A stretch of 64,000 nt of DNA, taken from assembly GCA_964023275.1 (NCBI GenBank), contig OZ029914.1:50298530-50362529 (forward strand). The letters are read 5' to 3'. A model generated the notes under the pieces. It was not told where the DNA came from, made no database searches, and was given only the letters and a program-made list of their open reading frames with translations. This document shows positions 21,513-33,764 of the stretch, in pieces. The translations under genes were made by a program, and so were the position numbers. The DNA comes from Norana najaformis (lineage: Eukaryota; Annelida; Clitellata; Crassiclitellata; Hormogastridae). The stretch's first letter is position 1, and every line of letters starts with the position of its first letter.

Positions 21513-23870
21513 TTTTATTTATTTATTTATTTATTTATTTAAAGCACTTGTAACGCGCGCAATGTCAGTAAACCTGAATCTGAGGCGCGAATGTATGTTC
21601 GTTAGGGGTCAAGATGGAGTCATGCAAAAGCCAGGATGAAGTAATGAGTCTTAACAAGTGATTTAAAAGATGATAGCGAGTTTGCAAGACGGGCCTTTTG
21701 TGGTAGACGATTCCAAATGCGAGGAGCACAACAGTTAAAGGCACGTGATCCTACAATTGTCCTGAACCTAGTTTCTTGCAAAAACCAGTATCAGAAGAAC
21801 GCAAGAATCTTGGAGGGTGATATGGAATCAGCAAAGTATTAAGATATGATGGAAGGCCAGTGTTCTGAGCCTTAAAAGTCAAGATTGCAATTTTCAACTT
21901 AATACGCCACTCAACAGGAAGCCAGTGAAGTTCACGAAGGCGATCTAATGCATTTGATGAAGCAGAACATGTTACAACCCTAGAAAGAGAGTTTTGAACC
22001 CTCTGGAGCTTTTTTACATTAAGAGAAGATATACCATATAACACCGCATTTGCATAGTCTAATCGGGAACTTACAAGTGTACATGCCACGGTTTTAGCCA
22101 TGTCATTAGTCAGAGAATGCCTGATGTGGTAGAAACAAGACCTACAAATCTAAGATACGTGTGAAGTCATTGTGAGCGAGTTGTCAAGGGTGACATCAAG
22201 AGTTTTGATTTTGTCTGATAGTGGGATTTTGGTTCCTGCAAGGTCAATGGAAGAATGTGAAGTGAAAGACTGCATACACTGGTGAGTTGTGAAAAGAATT
22301 GCCTCTGACTTATCTGGATTGATTGCAAGAACATTAAAGCAGAACCAAGTGTGAAGAGAGGACAAACAATTTTCGAGTTCAGTTTTAGCTGAGGAATCTG
22401 TTGCAGATAGAGCAACATAGAGTTGAGTATCATCAGCATATTGCTGGACCAATGTATTATGCGTGCGTGCAATTTGACAAATGGGCGAAATAATAATAGA
22501 AAATAGGAGAGGTCCAAGGACAGCACCCTGAGGTACATCTGAACGACAGGCAATAGGATCAGAGCGAGATGAGTTTATTGCCACTCGGTGAGAACGATCA
22601 TTGAGATAAGATGATATCCAGTGAAGAGCAGGACCAGTAATTCCAAAAGATGTGTAGAGTCGAGACAGCAGAATACCATGATCTACAGCATCAAATGCAG
22701 CACTCAAATCAAGAGATATAAGAAGAGATGCTTTTGCCGGAATCCACTGAATTAAATATAATGTTGTGTGCTAGTAAGAGCAGTCAGAGTTGAATGATGT
22801 TTACGATAAGCCGACTGAAAAGGACTAAAATTTGGAGATGTTACATGCCCCTGAAGACGTATGAGGAAAAGGCGTTCAAGCAGTTTGGAGATATTACTGA
22901 GATTGGAAATAGGCCTATAATTAGCCAGAAAGTCCTTATCAAGATCAAGTTTTTTTAGTAGAGGTGTTACAAGAGCAGACCAGTCTTAAAAAGCAGAGGG
23001 AAAACAGGCTTCACAAAAAGAGAGAATAGTCAGGTGAGCAATGAGGATAGAAAACACATTTGAACAGGATTTAAGAAAGGAAGTTGGAATGAAGTCCAGT
23101 TGTGACGATTTAGATGGAACATTTCCGATGAGCCTAGCAACTTCCGGTACTGTAACGGGAGGTAAGGTACAAAACTAATTGCCAGGATGTGTAACATCAG
23201 GAAACAGTTTTGCCCTGTCTAACCCAGACCTACTCTTTGATATGGCAGACTTTAAGTTAGATATGTTAGCAGGAAAAAAATTTGAAAAACCTACACAGAG
23301 CTTTTTGTCTGCAAGGTCACTAGATAAATTGGAAGAACTGTTCGAGGAGTGAAGCAGCTTCTTTATGATGCTCCATCGGTCTTTAGATGTTTCGACAATG
23401 TCCAACTGGTTACGGAAGAACTGCTGTCGAGACGTTACAGTTAGTTTGTTAGACACCCTTCATGCTCTTCGGTAGGCGATTCGATCGCTTTCCTGCAGAG
23501 TTTTCTTCCACCGACGTTCCAGATGATGACGATCACGTTTAGCCTGCTTTGCTTCATCAGAAACCCATTTTGTGATTGGCAGGTCTTCTAAAGCAGGTGC
23601 GAACAGGAACAACTTTATCCAGCTTCCTCGAAACAACAGTAGAGAATTGCTCTTCAAAAGCATCTGCTGTCTGGGCTGGATCTGAAGACAGTTTAATGTT
23701 GAACAGAGCCTCCTCAAATTCGACTGGGTTGATCTGGTTGATTGGGCGAAAGGAAAAAGCAACTGGTCTGCTGGACGCACCCACTGCTATTGTAGTAGTG
23801 ATAAGACTGTGGTCAGAGATACAGCCAGCATCACCGACCCGAACATTTCCAACTGTCGCAGGATTATAAT
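21513..23870 (-). mobile_element. LINE D: CR1/L2-like reverse transcriptase, (AAAT)n tail
   Basis: The minus strand carries a linker (23784-23175: KWVSDEAKQAKRDRHHLERR) and an RT core (22707-22150). The core has AFDAVDHGILLSRLYTSFGI, VPQGAVLGPLLFSIIISPIC and an intact catalytic QYADDTQLYVALSA. The C-terminus (22101-21751) has RLDYANAVLYGISSLNVKKL and LHWLPVEWRIKLKIAILTF. The 3' end is an (AAAT)n tract (21513-21541 on the plus strand). The endonuclease end is missing beyond about 23870. Frames are broken between blocks, but this is the only LINE here with a clean YADD. It is antisense to gene A. Confidence 0.9.
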
Positions 23871-24106
23871 AATTACTAGTTGTGCTGCAGTAGCAAGCAG
23901 GTGCGGGTACCTCAGAATAGGTATCTCTGAGAACCTAACGGCTCAATAGAAGTAGACACAGGCGAAAACTAGTCTAACGTGCAGGCCAGTAGGACAGGAA
24001 CGACTAGCAGTACAGCTGGAATACATAAGGTCTGGAGAGAATTCATATGAGCGCCTGCCAGACACGGACAAGAGGTCAGTCAGAAGTCAGCGGCCAGAGC
24101 AGTCGG

Positions 24107-25661
24107 TCAGAAGTCAGCCTGTAGTGTTGCATTCAGACGCGCAGAACTGGCAAGATAGTCGACGGGTCGGCCGAACATTCGTTTAGAATAGACTGAGCTG
24201 AAAGTCCGGCAAGGCGAACATTCTCGTTCTGTGTAATGTAACTCTATCAACCTAGAAAACGTTTGGAGGACATTCGCGTTGAGAAGACTTTCGTATCGTA
24301 AAGACATGCATATCCAGAGAGTTGATAAAACTACAGAAGTTCCTCTCAGTTTAATCACACACACAAAAGAACTCTCTGACAGTACTGTACAACCACATGA
24401 GGATGAAGATAGATTAGCTTCTTTAGTCCATCTGACCAACGCCTGACTTGGCTCACCGGTTTGATGCCAAAACAACGTTGCTATCATTCCATCTCATTGC
24501 CAGCATTTCAGACTTCCTCTCTAGACGATAGTCATAAGATTCTCGTGTTTCTTTCCGTAACTCTTCCACTGATTTCAGAAGGCATTTTCCCATCCTGTTC
24601 ACTCTTACAGCTCCTACGACAGATATATTCTTTTCTCTGAGGTAGCCCAAAAGACGAAGGAGGTGAAAAAGTGTCAACAAACAATTTGGCACTCCAAGAT
24701 TTGCATCATACGATCCTTACGAACCTTGGTAAGGTTCACACTGAATCAGACAACCTAAACGCGACTTTAGACACCATACTTTGAATCTTGAGCTTATAGG
24801 TTTTTTACGTATAAACTGCTTTAAAGAATGACGGCCAAAATATATAGGGTACCATCGATTCATATACAGGTACATTCTGTTCAAGTGGCCAATTCTTCAG
24901 AAAACGTTTATTGTTCATGTTGAATAATAGACGCAATTTGGCCATTTTGTCGTTAGCTTCAAGGTTGTTGTTGTAACATACGTGCAAGAATTGTAACAAT
25001 TCTTCGAAACGATTTCAGGGTAGAGCACTACTCACTGCTTCGTTGTGTCTTCACCGTTTTCTCAAAACATACGTCTGTTTACATCGTCAGATATCAGCAA
25101 AATTACCAACACTAGTCTGATTTCCGCTGAGGTTGCCCCCAGCTATCAGGGAGGTTGGGAATCATAGAGGTTCAATTACTTCATCAGCAAAAAATTCAAA
25201 CAGCTGCTGGAGATAATTCTATAGTGTGAATATTCGTTTGAGATGCAATCCATGGCAGATCAGGATCTCGAAGGTCAGTTTTTACCCATTGACACTCTGA
25301 TGACACTTTCTTCTTCCTATGATTTACTTTGGTTGCACAATGGGTAGCCACTGAAATTCTGGTCTGGTGTAGAGATGATGCCGATTTTCTTGCGTGTTTT
25401 TGCTGGAGGAACAATATTTTCTGCAGGCAATGATTGCTCAGGTTCATCGGTACTGCATTGGGCAAGCAATTCCTGATTATCTTCGGTCCTATCATATTCG
25501 TCTAAAATGCCAATGAAATTTTGCTCGTAAGTTGATACCGTTGTTGTTGCTTCTGCTTTTGCACGCAAGTAACTTCCTGTAAAATTATTATCTACATCAC
25601 CGTCATCGTCTTCTGGTCCACTGTCTTCGTCAGATCGTGTTGGGTTTTTGGGTGGCAGCAT
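24107..25661 (-). mobile_element. piggyBac transposase pseudogene
   Basis: The minus strand shows the family layout. An acidic N-terminus (25661-25317: RSDEDSGPEDDDGDVDNNF) is followed by a segment ending in ECQWVKTDLRDPDLPW (25270). A core block (24999-24805) reads QFLHVCYNNNLEANDKMAKL, then [21 protein letters not shown] downstream block has LREKNISVVGAVRVNRMGKC and SYDYRLERKSEMLAMRWND (24692-24453). The ESM motif keeps the position of a catalytic aspartate (D to Y/E change in VDESM). Stops and frameshifts divide at least five frames, so the gene is dead. No terminal inverted repeats or TTAA sites could be assigned. It lies between exon cassettes 1 and 2. Confidence 0.8.
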
Positions 25662-26104
25662 AAATAATTATTAAATATGTTGGCATTTTGAAATTCGTCG
25701 CCTTCTTGCAACAAGCTTACGACTTCGGCAACTGTATATTTAACTAAAATTGCAAATACTGTCCATTCACTGCTTCTATAATATGAATTAATGTTACCAG
25801 TATGAGTGTAACCAGTGTACTAGAATTAATTTTAGGTCTAAACAAAATTTGAATACAATTTTTCTAATATTTCACAAAAATCGATATAAATCATTTTCAC
25901 TGCATCAAACCTTCTTATTTTGTGCTTCCTTAAGAACATATGTGCATTGATTAATGCTGAAATACAGTTGTAGTCGTACTAATGGACACAAAAGTGTTTA
26001 ACTAGCGCCTATTATTTTGACTAGTCTGTGAAGTACACGCGGCCTCTGGCACATGGCGTCCTGTTTAAAGGACAGTCATGAAATTATTTATAGCTGCAAA
26101 AGTA

Positions 26105-26620
26105 AACAACCTTGTAATCTTAGTAGTAATCGTAATCTCAAGATTTCTACGGCGCCCAACGAAAACCAAGTCGCGGAAACCAGCTTAATCACAGGCGCTC
26201 AATCAAAACAAAATCGATAGGCAAGAAGGGTTTGGTTCCAGATCATTTCGCAAGAGTCAGACAGGCAGGCAGGCAGTCAGACGGCTACGGTGGATGGTGT
26301 TCAGCATTGGATCTTCAGGATTAATAAGGGGAAGAAGTGGAATCATGATAGGATCTGAGGAAGAGAAGTTTTTTTCAACTTTGAGTGCAAGACCTGAGCA
26401 GAAATTGCAAGGGATGAAGTGCTGGCGAGTTCGTAAGATGAATCAGATAACTGTTGTAATTCTGACGGGTGTTTATTTTATAGGGTTGAAACAGCTATGG
26501 TTATGAAGCGATTTCCAAACTGTTTGAGAATGAGGTGAGGGGAAGCGGAGAAATGTTAGAGCAGATGAAAAGCGGATTGAACGGAGTGGTTGGATTTTAA
26601 ATAACTGGAGAAAAGAGGTC
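26105..26620 (-). mobile_element. LINE C family 3' end
   Basis: A well-preserved antisense 3' end. The terminus is agtaatcgtaatctcaagat, then ccagcttaatcacaggcgct and a short CAGG seed at 26260-26277. The last coding bases of RT (cggattgaacggagtggttg) lie near 26570. It is a typical 5'-truncated insertion of about 515 bp. Confidence 0.8.
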
Positions 26621-26889
26621 TAACCAAATAACATTTTTAGAATATTTCAAAAAAATTCTATTATTCGTGTTTCCTGCATAAAACCTTGTTATTTTGTGCT
26701 TCTTTAACTTGTAACTAACTCTTTGAGATCCTCTGTCTTATCAATAAAAACGGAATAAAAACAATACATACCAAACTAAATTAAATGCACTAACAAGCAT
26801 TAGATTAGGCATTAGGAAATTAATTAATTAAATATGTGCACATTTATATCCACCAACACAACATCAAATGCAAATTCAAAAGGAGGATC

Positions 26890-27500
26890 GCTACAACGCC
26901 ACGGAAGCTTACCCCACTGACGCCTTTCAAAAGGCTGGTTGGTGCGCTCCCAAGCAAGTCAAAGAGGGTGTATGAAGTTCGGGAAAGGATACGTTAAACA
27001 ATTCTTTGTGAAACAATGGGGTAACTTTACGAAACCTTACCTCATTGGTGCCGCTTGAGACACCGGTAAGTGCGCTCCCGGAAAAGTCACAACCACAAAC
27101 TCCACTGTCTGGTTCAGATACGGCTTCAAAAGAAACAGATTTTAGGGTACGGATCTACTCTGTTGCAAGATCGCGAGACAGACCGATTCCCAATAGCAGG
27201 AAAACAGGAGCTTGTGTGAAGCTCGTGAAAGGATCCGTTAAGCAGGTCTTGCGAAACAAGAGCCTAACCCATCGGTGCCGATCGAATTCCTGGTCAGTGC
27301 GCTCTCGGGAAAGTCACAGCCGTAACATTGGCTATTCAGATGCCGCCTCAAAAGGATCCGATTTTAGGGTATAACCCAACCTTCGCGAGGTCGGTAGACG
27401 GACTGTTGTAGATGGCAAGAAGATCAGAGCTTGTGCGAAGTTCGGAGAAGGACATGGTGAAGACTACGAAAACCCACACCACAACGTTCCCAAGTAAAGG
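26890..27500 (+). repeat. Unclassified degenerate tandem repeat, about three units
   Basis: A pair of landmarks recurs about every 215-250 bp. They are tgcgctcccggaaaagtcac-type text (26941, 27068, 27294) and a gaagttcgggaaaggatacg-type block (26973, 27219, 27436). The best frame (27045-27374) carries the repeat at the amino-acid level, SDTASKETDFRV then SDAASKGSDFRV. That suggests an ancient coding minisatellite, but the frame is open for only 109 codons. I do not recognise the family. Confidence 0.5.
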
Positions 27501-28239
27501 AAAGACTAAATCAGACGAAGAAAAGATCATCGAAAGTTTAAATCGCTCGAAGAAAATAACCGATATGTCAAATTCAGGGTTACCCTGATAGAGCAGAAGT
27601 TGACACGGTGAAACCGACTCAATATTTACTTGTCATAAAGCACAGCTCAGAGAACTGACTGAAATTTGAACGTAGGGCCCCTACGTTCATATGTCGGGAC
27701 GAAGGTCTGTGTGCAAACAGCGAAACGTTCACAGTTCGAGTTTCATAGAGATTCTATTGGTACTTTCAAAGCAAAATTATTAACTATGTTGGTCGAGAAC
27801 TGCCAACGAGAGGAAGTCCGTAGTTAAGAAGGGACACGAAAAGGGACCATAGCCGGCAAAGAAACGTATCCTGTTTTGAGGAAGGCCATCCTCAGGACGT
27901 TGTCTTTCGGCTATTGCGAAAGAGGCAGAATTCGATCTTGATAGCTCTTTACGGAATTGCCTCCCTTATGGAAGCTGCCAATCCTGAATCTTCCCTGGCA
28001 CGAACGGGCCCTATGGGCAAAAAAGATACGGAGCGATCATTTTACATCGAGAGGGGCAGTGATGCGGGTTGCTCTGAGCATAGAACTTAGCGAAGTCATT
28101 TTCAGACCGCAACAGCCACAAAATCTTTTCCTAATAAAATCTAATCTCTTGCGTCTGAACCCATATAATCTACGTCAGTAATTCACAATTCATTCACCCC
28201 GACCAACCGATTCCTGAGCAGTAGCTTTACCCACAGGCC
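27501..28239 (+). other. Unclassified sequence between tandem repeat and cassette 2
   Basis: Moderately GC-rich stretch with no recognisable domain in any frame. It interrupts the alignment of cassette 2 to cassette 1, so it and the tandem repeat probably arrived as one insertion after the duplication. Confidence 0.35.
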
Positions 28240-28700
28240 TTTCATTCAAAAGTGAAAATAATAATTTTCCCAAAAATCTGAATCCTACTCTTTTCCTTAT
28301 CTGTTTCATCATTCCAGTGCCTAACGCCACCAATCGCAGCCGTTTTCCTGCCCAATGTTTTCATTTTAGTTCGGAACCGAACATGATTATACATTTTTAA
28401 CCGATTTGTTTTAATAATATTCACATATAACAATACATAAATATATAAATACAAGTATTTATTGCTTTGACTGACTTCCATTTGTTATAATTAATTGTAC
28501 ATATCTTTCTTTTTAGATCAAAGATTCTAGAAAAACATTTGAAAACTTTAACTCAAACGAAGAAAAAGATGAGAATAAGAGCAGCTTGAAGGCTGATCAG
28601 GCTGTCAGATGCTACGTTAATCGTTCTCAAATTGTTAGGCTTTTACAATAATGTAGAGCAATTGTCGCCTGTACTTAAAATTTTTAGTTTGTATTTACAG

Positions 28701-28748
28701 CTCTCGAAACAACCGGCGCACCACTTTCGCCGAAATTAGCCGATACAG
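28701..28748 (+). CDS. 48-nt exon 2 of the array (gene A tail)
   Basis: This exon is 48 nt, phase 1-1, between GTTTGTATTTACAG and ACAG/GTAGGC. With the leading G it encodes ALETTGAPLSPKLADT, sharing its first five residues with exon 1 and then diverging to a Pro-containing sequence. The microexon-like site downstream has lost both splice dinucleotides here (28800). Confidence 0.6.
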
Positions 28749-29224
28749 GTAGGCCATGTGCATAGTTTGTATATGTAACCGTAAAATGACGATTTACATA
28801 TCACCTGAAGTAGTGTGCTATTCAATAGTGTTTTACATTGTCAATTGTTATCGCAAGATATTCTGAAAGTGCTAAAAGTAATAAACAACAGATCAAATTT
28901 CTATATGTTCTTTGAAAGCTTGAAACCTCTTCTGACCTGGTTACTATGTTGCTACGGCTCGAAAGAATCAATAAAACTCTGCTTTTCAACACTATCTTTC
29001 TTGTCTAATGACTTCTATAGTGCAGTTACCATCAAGCGTCAATGATTATTTTGTGCTTCCTTAACTTGTAAATAAGTCTTTTGGATCCTCTGTTTAATTA
29101 ACAAAGATGCAATAAAACAATGCATACCAAAGTTTAACAAAACTGGTAATAATATTTTATTTACCTTTTCGATAAAGACATTCCGGAAAGCTCAATTTTT
29201 GACAGCATGCAAAATATGAATTCA

Positions 29225-29545
29225 TAATCGCAATCGTAAATCCGAGATTTCAACAGCGCCCAGCGAAAGCCACGTCGCGGGGGCCAGCTTATTCACAGGC
29301 GCTCAGTCAAAATAAAATCGACAGGCAAAAGGGTGCGGTTCGAGGTCAAGATCCAAAAGTCAGACGGAGAGACAGCGTGGCAGCTGTGGGGGATGGTGCT
29401 TGGGGTTGGAGAGGAGGGAGAGATAAGAGGAAGAAGGGATGTCAGCGTAAGATCTGTGAAAGAGGAATGTTACAGCTTTGAGTGAAAGGCCGATGCAGAA
29501 ATTGCAAGTGGTGGAGCATCGATGAGTTTATATGAAACCGCTCAG
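29225..29545 (-). mobile_element. LINE C family 3'-end fragment within cassette 2
   Basis: Blocks ataatcgcaatcgtaaatcc, gccacgtcgcgggggccagc and tcaaaataaaatcgacaggc identify the family. It is absent from the corresponding place in cassette 1 (20540), so it inserted after the duplication. Confidence 0.7.
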
Positions 29546-30352
29546 GAAATCGAGTTCATGCTTAATGGATTAAACGATTATCGAAGAGGTGCACAAGAAA
29601 AGGAACTTGAAAAAACTGTGAAGGTGGCGGGTTGGTGGCAAAATTGAACCATCCTTTAAAATGGATGCTATGCATTAGAGGGTTTGAATGTAACTAAATA
29701 CACCGCAAATGCGCATTAATTAATAAAAAACGGCCTTAATTGGTCATATCTAAAAGCAAAACCGAAACTAGCCGAATTTTCGTTGATGACAAATTTAAAT
29801 ATTTGGCTCAAATTTGCTCCTAAAATGCACACAGTTCACTCACTTGTTTTGCTAAGATTGGGTCCTAAATCCGATAAAGTGACTTGATTTCATTCATCAG
29901 TTATCGCAGACTTTTGTAGCGGTATCATAGCACCGTAGAAATCGACGGATTCGTAGAAGTGAAATTGAAATCTGTTTCGAAACCCATCGATAAAGGTTTG
30001 GTCAAAATTTCAAATGTCAGAGAGACTAAGGAGACGGGCTACTTTGGAAAAGAATGTTGGAAAAAAGCATTTTTGAGACGGGACCTGAGTGACAACAGGG
30101 AAGATGGCGGCAAACCCTAACCTTAAGGAGCATTAGGCCTACAATTTCCATTTCAATTTCATATTCTTAAAAATTAAGAGGTTCCATAGGCGCTAACTGA
30201 TGAATAATCATCAACTCTTTGATTTTTAGTTTGCTCTGACATATTAATGTAACAACCTTTCAGTTGTTCTACAAGCAGTTTCAGCGAAAAATTTATTATA
30301 CTACTTTGAAATTTTGTTTTGATCTAACCTACTTAACTCTGTTCTGTTTCAG

Positions 30353-30382
30353 ATCTCAAAACCGTACTTGCTAGAATTGAAG
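30353..30382 (+). CDS. Candidate 30-nt exon between cassettes 2 and 3
   Basis: An acceptor with a pyrimidine tract (CTCTGTTCTGTTTCAG, AG 30351-30352) is followed 30 nt later by GAAG/GTACTG. Phase 1-1 reading with a leading G gives DLKTVLARIE. It fits the phase rule of gene A but has no homologous copy in the window and a weaker donor than the 48-nt exons. Confidence 0.3.
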
Positions 30383-30730
30383 GTACTGATAAAAAACATT
30401 ACAGTTGTAATCTCATTGTAAATAAGACGATTATTTCGGATCTTTGCTCACTCAAATAGTAAGTAGCCTAATGCAATCTCGTAAAAACTGGGTTACGGTG
30501 GTTTAAGAATAAGCAGATTTTCATTAAAAATGTTAGAAACATTAAATTTAAAAAATCGTAAGTACAGAAAGAGTTGAATGTACAAGACCCAAATACTTAA
30601 AGACAGCAATCACCGCTACAACGCTCTAAGATATAGAGTAATAAGTCAAGTTTTTCCCTCATTCATATGATAAATTGTACCCTGCATACCAACTATGCAA
30701 TGGCATTCACGTGGAAATATGCATACCACA

Positions 30731-30920
30731 GGGGCACGGTAGCATATTAGATAAAGCGCTTGGCTTGTAACGCCGTGAGTACGGTTTCGATCCTCCTCCG
30801 AGTCGATTGCTGTGTGAATACCTTGTGCAAGTCCTTACTTACATTACCGGGCGTCATCGATTGATGCTAAGTCATTGGATATTGGCGCGTAATAGATGCA
30901 AAAATATATTAATAATAATA
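30731..30920 (+). mobile_element. tRNA-derived SINE with TAA-rich tail
   Basis: An A-box-like TAGCATATTAG (30740-30750), an anticodon-loop-like CTTGTAA and a B-box-like GGTTTCGATCC (30783-30793) are spaced as in a tRNA. A family body (catcgattgatgctaagtca, then ttggcgcgtaatagatgcaa) and a short TAATAATAA tail follow. The body recurs at 37795-37845. The acceptor stem does not pair, so it is a SINE head rather than a functional tRNA gene. Confidence 0.7.
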
Positions 30921-31768
30921 TGAGCTGTAATGAAGACTCACTAATCTATTCTTGAGGATCGCACATGTCTAAACAAATAACAATAATAATTTACTAATCA
31001 GCAAATCCAGTCTAATAACTTGTACATCACCGTTGTAATAATGTAAAAAATTGGTCGCTTGAAATACAATCGCAGTCCAAAATTATAATCCTTTGGAGAA
31101 GCCTGGTAGAAATTCGATATAAGCCAGAGGAACCTGATCAGTAAGATTACCCGCGATCCCTGTTTTTAAAATTCAATGATCGCTCTTCTGCTCAATCTGA
31201 TCCACCTATTTGGCAATACCTCCTACAATAACTATGGCAACTATTTAATCTATGCTACAGCTCAGCATCTCTTCTCCGCTTGCAATTTCTGCGCAGGCCT
31301 TTCATTCAAAAGTGAAAATAATAATTTTTCCAAATATCCTATTCTGAGTCCTCCTCTTTTCCTCATCTACTTCATCGTTCCAATGCCTAACAGCACCAAG
31401 CGCAGCAGTCTTCCTGTCTACCTGCCGGATATTTTCATTTTGATTTGGAGCCGAACATGATCATACATTTTCACCGATTTTTTAAAATAATATTCACACA
31501 TAAAAACACATAAATATATAAATTCAAGCAGTTATTACTTTGACCGATTTGCAAGGGTTATAATTAAGTGCACATTTCATTTGCTGTAGTTCAAAATTGC
31601 TGGAAAACATATGAAATTTTTGATTCAAACAGAAAAGAAAAAAGCTGAGAGAGCAGTTTGAGGGATGATTAGCTGTCAGGTGCTACGTTAGTCCTTCTCA
31701 AATTAAGTTTTTACATTAAAGTAGTACACTTGTCGTCTGTATTTAATATGTGTAGTTTGTTTTTACAG

Positions 31769-31816
31769 CTTTATCAAGAGCAGAAGCTTCATCAGCGACG
31801 GGATTCGGCGATTCAG
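31769..31816 (+). CDS. 48-nt exon 3 of the array (gene A tail)
   Basis: This exon is 48 nt, phase 1-1, between GTTTGTTTTTACAG and TTCAG/GTAGGC. With the leading G it encodes ALSRAEASSATGFGDS: Ser/Ala/Gly-rich with an acidic end, no tyrosine. Length, phase and both splice sites match the other copies exactly. Confidence 0.6.
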
Positions 31817-31869
31817 GTAGGCCCTAATGAATGTGTTTATAAATATAACTGTAAAATGTCGATTTACAG

Positions 31870-31875
31870 AAAATC
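31870..31875 (+). other. Possible 6-nt microexon (cassette 3)
   Basis: The site reads TTTACAG/AAAATC/GTAAGT, 53 bases after exon 3, the same arrangement as 19801-19806. There is no transcript evidence. Confidence 0.2.
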
Positions 31876-32282
31876 GTAAGTAGTATGCTATTCTATGGTT
31901 CTTTACATTGTCAGTTTTCAGTGCAGGCTTTTTCAGCATGTTATAAAAGAGTTAAACAATAGCTCCAATTCCATATGTTCTTTGAAGGCTTGAAACCTCT
32001 TGAACTGGTTTGTTTGTTGCTACCACCCGTTCAAATATCCAGAGAGGAGACACGTTTGGGATTGGCGGGTTGATTTTTTCTTGCGGAAGTAGCAGTTCAT
32101 CGGACACTACAGAAGACTCAAGCATCCGACGTCGTCGTAAAAGGGTAGCTCTGTTCGTTTTTCTTGTCCAGCACAGTAGACCACATCACATGGACTTCAC
32201 TGGATTCAGATTCCCCGTAGCCACAGCATGCAAAGTTCTACGTGATTACCAGTATATGAACCCGCCTCGTTCTCAAGTCTAT

Positions 32283-32285
<3 letters not shown>

Positions 32286-32330
<45 letters not shown>
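32286..32330 (+). repeat. (AC)n microsatellite
   Basis: About 22 perfect CA units. A shorter one lies at 33639-33656. Confidence 0.97.
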
Positions 32331-32332
<2 letters not shown>

Positions 32333-32379
32333 TGACGCTTGTCTATACTTTACCGTATCTTTTTTTCAAATTTGACGCA

Positions 32380-33600
32380 ATGGCGCTCCATGAATAGCTA
32401 CAAACATTTGAGCAGAGCCATGTTACAACATCGATCTGATGTTGATTACGCCTTACTCAAGCACTTGTTCATTCACTCGACTATTCTAATGTCTTGGCTC
32501 GTTTTAAATAGTCAAAAAATAAAGTTCTGATGAAGGTTCTTCCCACAAGAGACCATTTACTATAATGCAGTTCCAAAAATTTCTAATCTTCCCTATCTAG
32601 GCCAACTAGTTACTTGACGTAAGAAATAATTTATTTACCTCCCTCACGCTTGAAGAAAATCTTTGGAATTTGACTCCGCTCCCAGTCTTTTAGATGAAAG
32701 TTAGCAGTTTGGTTTGTGATGCGTAACCGTGCATTTTCTTTTTCTCTTTCGATTTGCTTTCGAAAATGGCGTCGTCAACAGCAGACGTTGATTCGCACGT
32801 AGATAAAATCGCCGATTGATTCGCGATTTCTTCGTAGTAATTTACAATGATCAATTTGACAGCCCTCTAAGTTGTTTCGATGATAGTTCTACCGAAAAAA
32901 AACAACTTATCCTTCGACAACTTAAACGGATTTAGTGCGACAGCTTTGCGTTGCGATAACAGTTCACAATACCTTCAGCCACGTCTTGTCTACGGATTTC
33001 TTTTCACAGTTTTATCAACGCCCGAATCAATTAACTTTCAATCAGTGAGTCTTTCAGCTAAATCTGCCAAAATTATGACTCAACTATTTGCAAATTTCAC
33101 GGTAATTAGCTACATTTGAACCGCCAAAGCTTGACTTTCACTCGAGAAATGTGAAGGCTATCGACACGGCTTTATCGTCACCAGTGGCCAACAAGACTGT
33201 CGATTTTCAACGGTCCCTCGCTTAAATACACCTCGCAGATCGTCTGCCAAACCGTGTCATAGACACTAAACTCGGTGAAGACGCGATCAGCGCATCCGTT
33301 CCAATGGTAAAATGTCGTCTGCAACATCTATGGCGTCTTTCGATTCTGTAGATTCACTGTGTATAATATTTCCATTGAACGCTTGATTTGTACTGAAACG
33401 CTTAGTCAAGGCAGTGCAAATCCCCATCTAAACTAACTAAATCTAATTAACTACCTAAGCTGGCCTTTAGTAATATTAAAGCCCTACTTACGCCATAGCT
33501 GACCGGCTAAGATTAAGCCAAAATCTAGTCATTCTGAACTAATTCTTAACAAACTTCGACAACTAGTGAGTTTAAGCCATATCTAGTCAAGTAAATATGT
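32380..33600 (+). repeat. Repeat family X, copy II (uninterrupted)
   Basis: It shares ordered blocks with 12540-13185 plus 14463-15010: ttactcaagcacttgttcat, gcgtaaccgtgcattttctt, attttcaacggtccctcgct and ctacctaagctggcctttag. The 1.2 kb length shows the size of the unit without LINE B. No open reading frame, terminal repeat or tRNA-like head is recognised. Confidence 0.6.
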
Positions 33601-33764
33601 ACATAATCACGATAAAATGCGGATTAAAAGTACGGCGCACCACACACACACACACAATAACTTCTAAAAAGCGTGCACAGTGAACTCGAAGAACATGTGC
33701 AATCCTCAATGTATTAGCCTACATAGTCATCAAAACTCTGCATTTCAATACTATCTTATCTTAT

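Larger units (their letters stand above)
28240..30240 (+). repeat. Exon cassette 2 (segmental duplication)
   Basis: It aligns in order with cassette 1. The blocks are ccagtgcctaacgccaccaa (28316), the exon at 28701, cagatcaaatttctatatgt (28889), cttttggatcctctgttta (29075) and the distal block 29560-30240. A LINE C 3' end (29225-29545) interrupts it. The proximal end of the unit is probably the short match at 26620-26790, displaced by the insertions in between. Confidence 0.75.
31290..32280 (+). repeat. Exon cassette 3 (segmental duplication)
   Basis: It starts at caggcctttcattcaaaagt (also 28238). It runs through caatgcctaacagcaccaag (31381) to the exon at 31769, gctccaattccatatgttct (31962) and the 32100-32240 block shared with 20050-20190. 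It lacks the distal block of cassettes 1 and 2. Confidence 0.75.

Noticed and set aside
30731..30805. Functional tRNA gene (Thr-like anticodon TGT)
   Set aside because: Promoter-like boxes are present, but the acceptor stem does not pair and a SINE body follows directly.
32010..32375. 121-codon plus frame including a His/Thr run
   Set aside because: The run is the (AC)n microsatellite, and the related block at 20050-20190 does not keep the frame.
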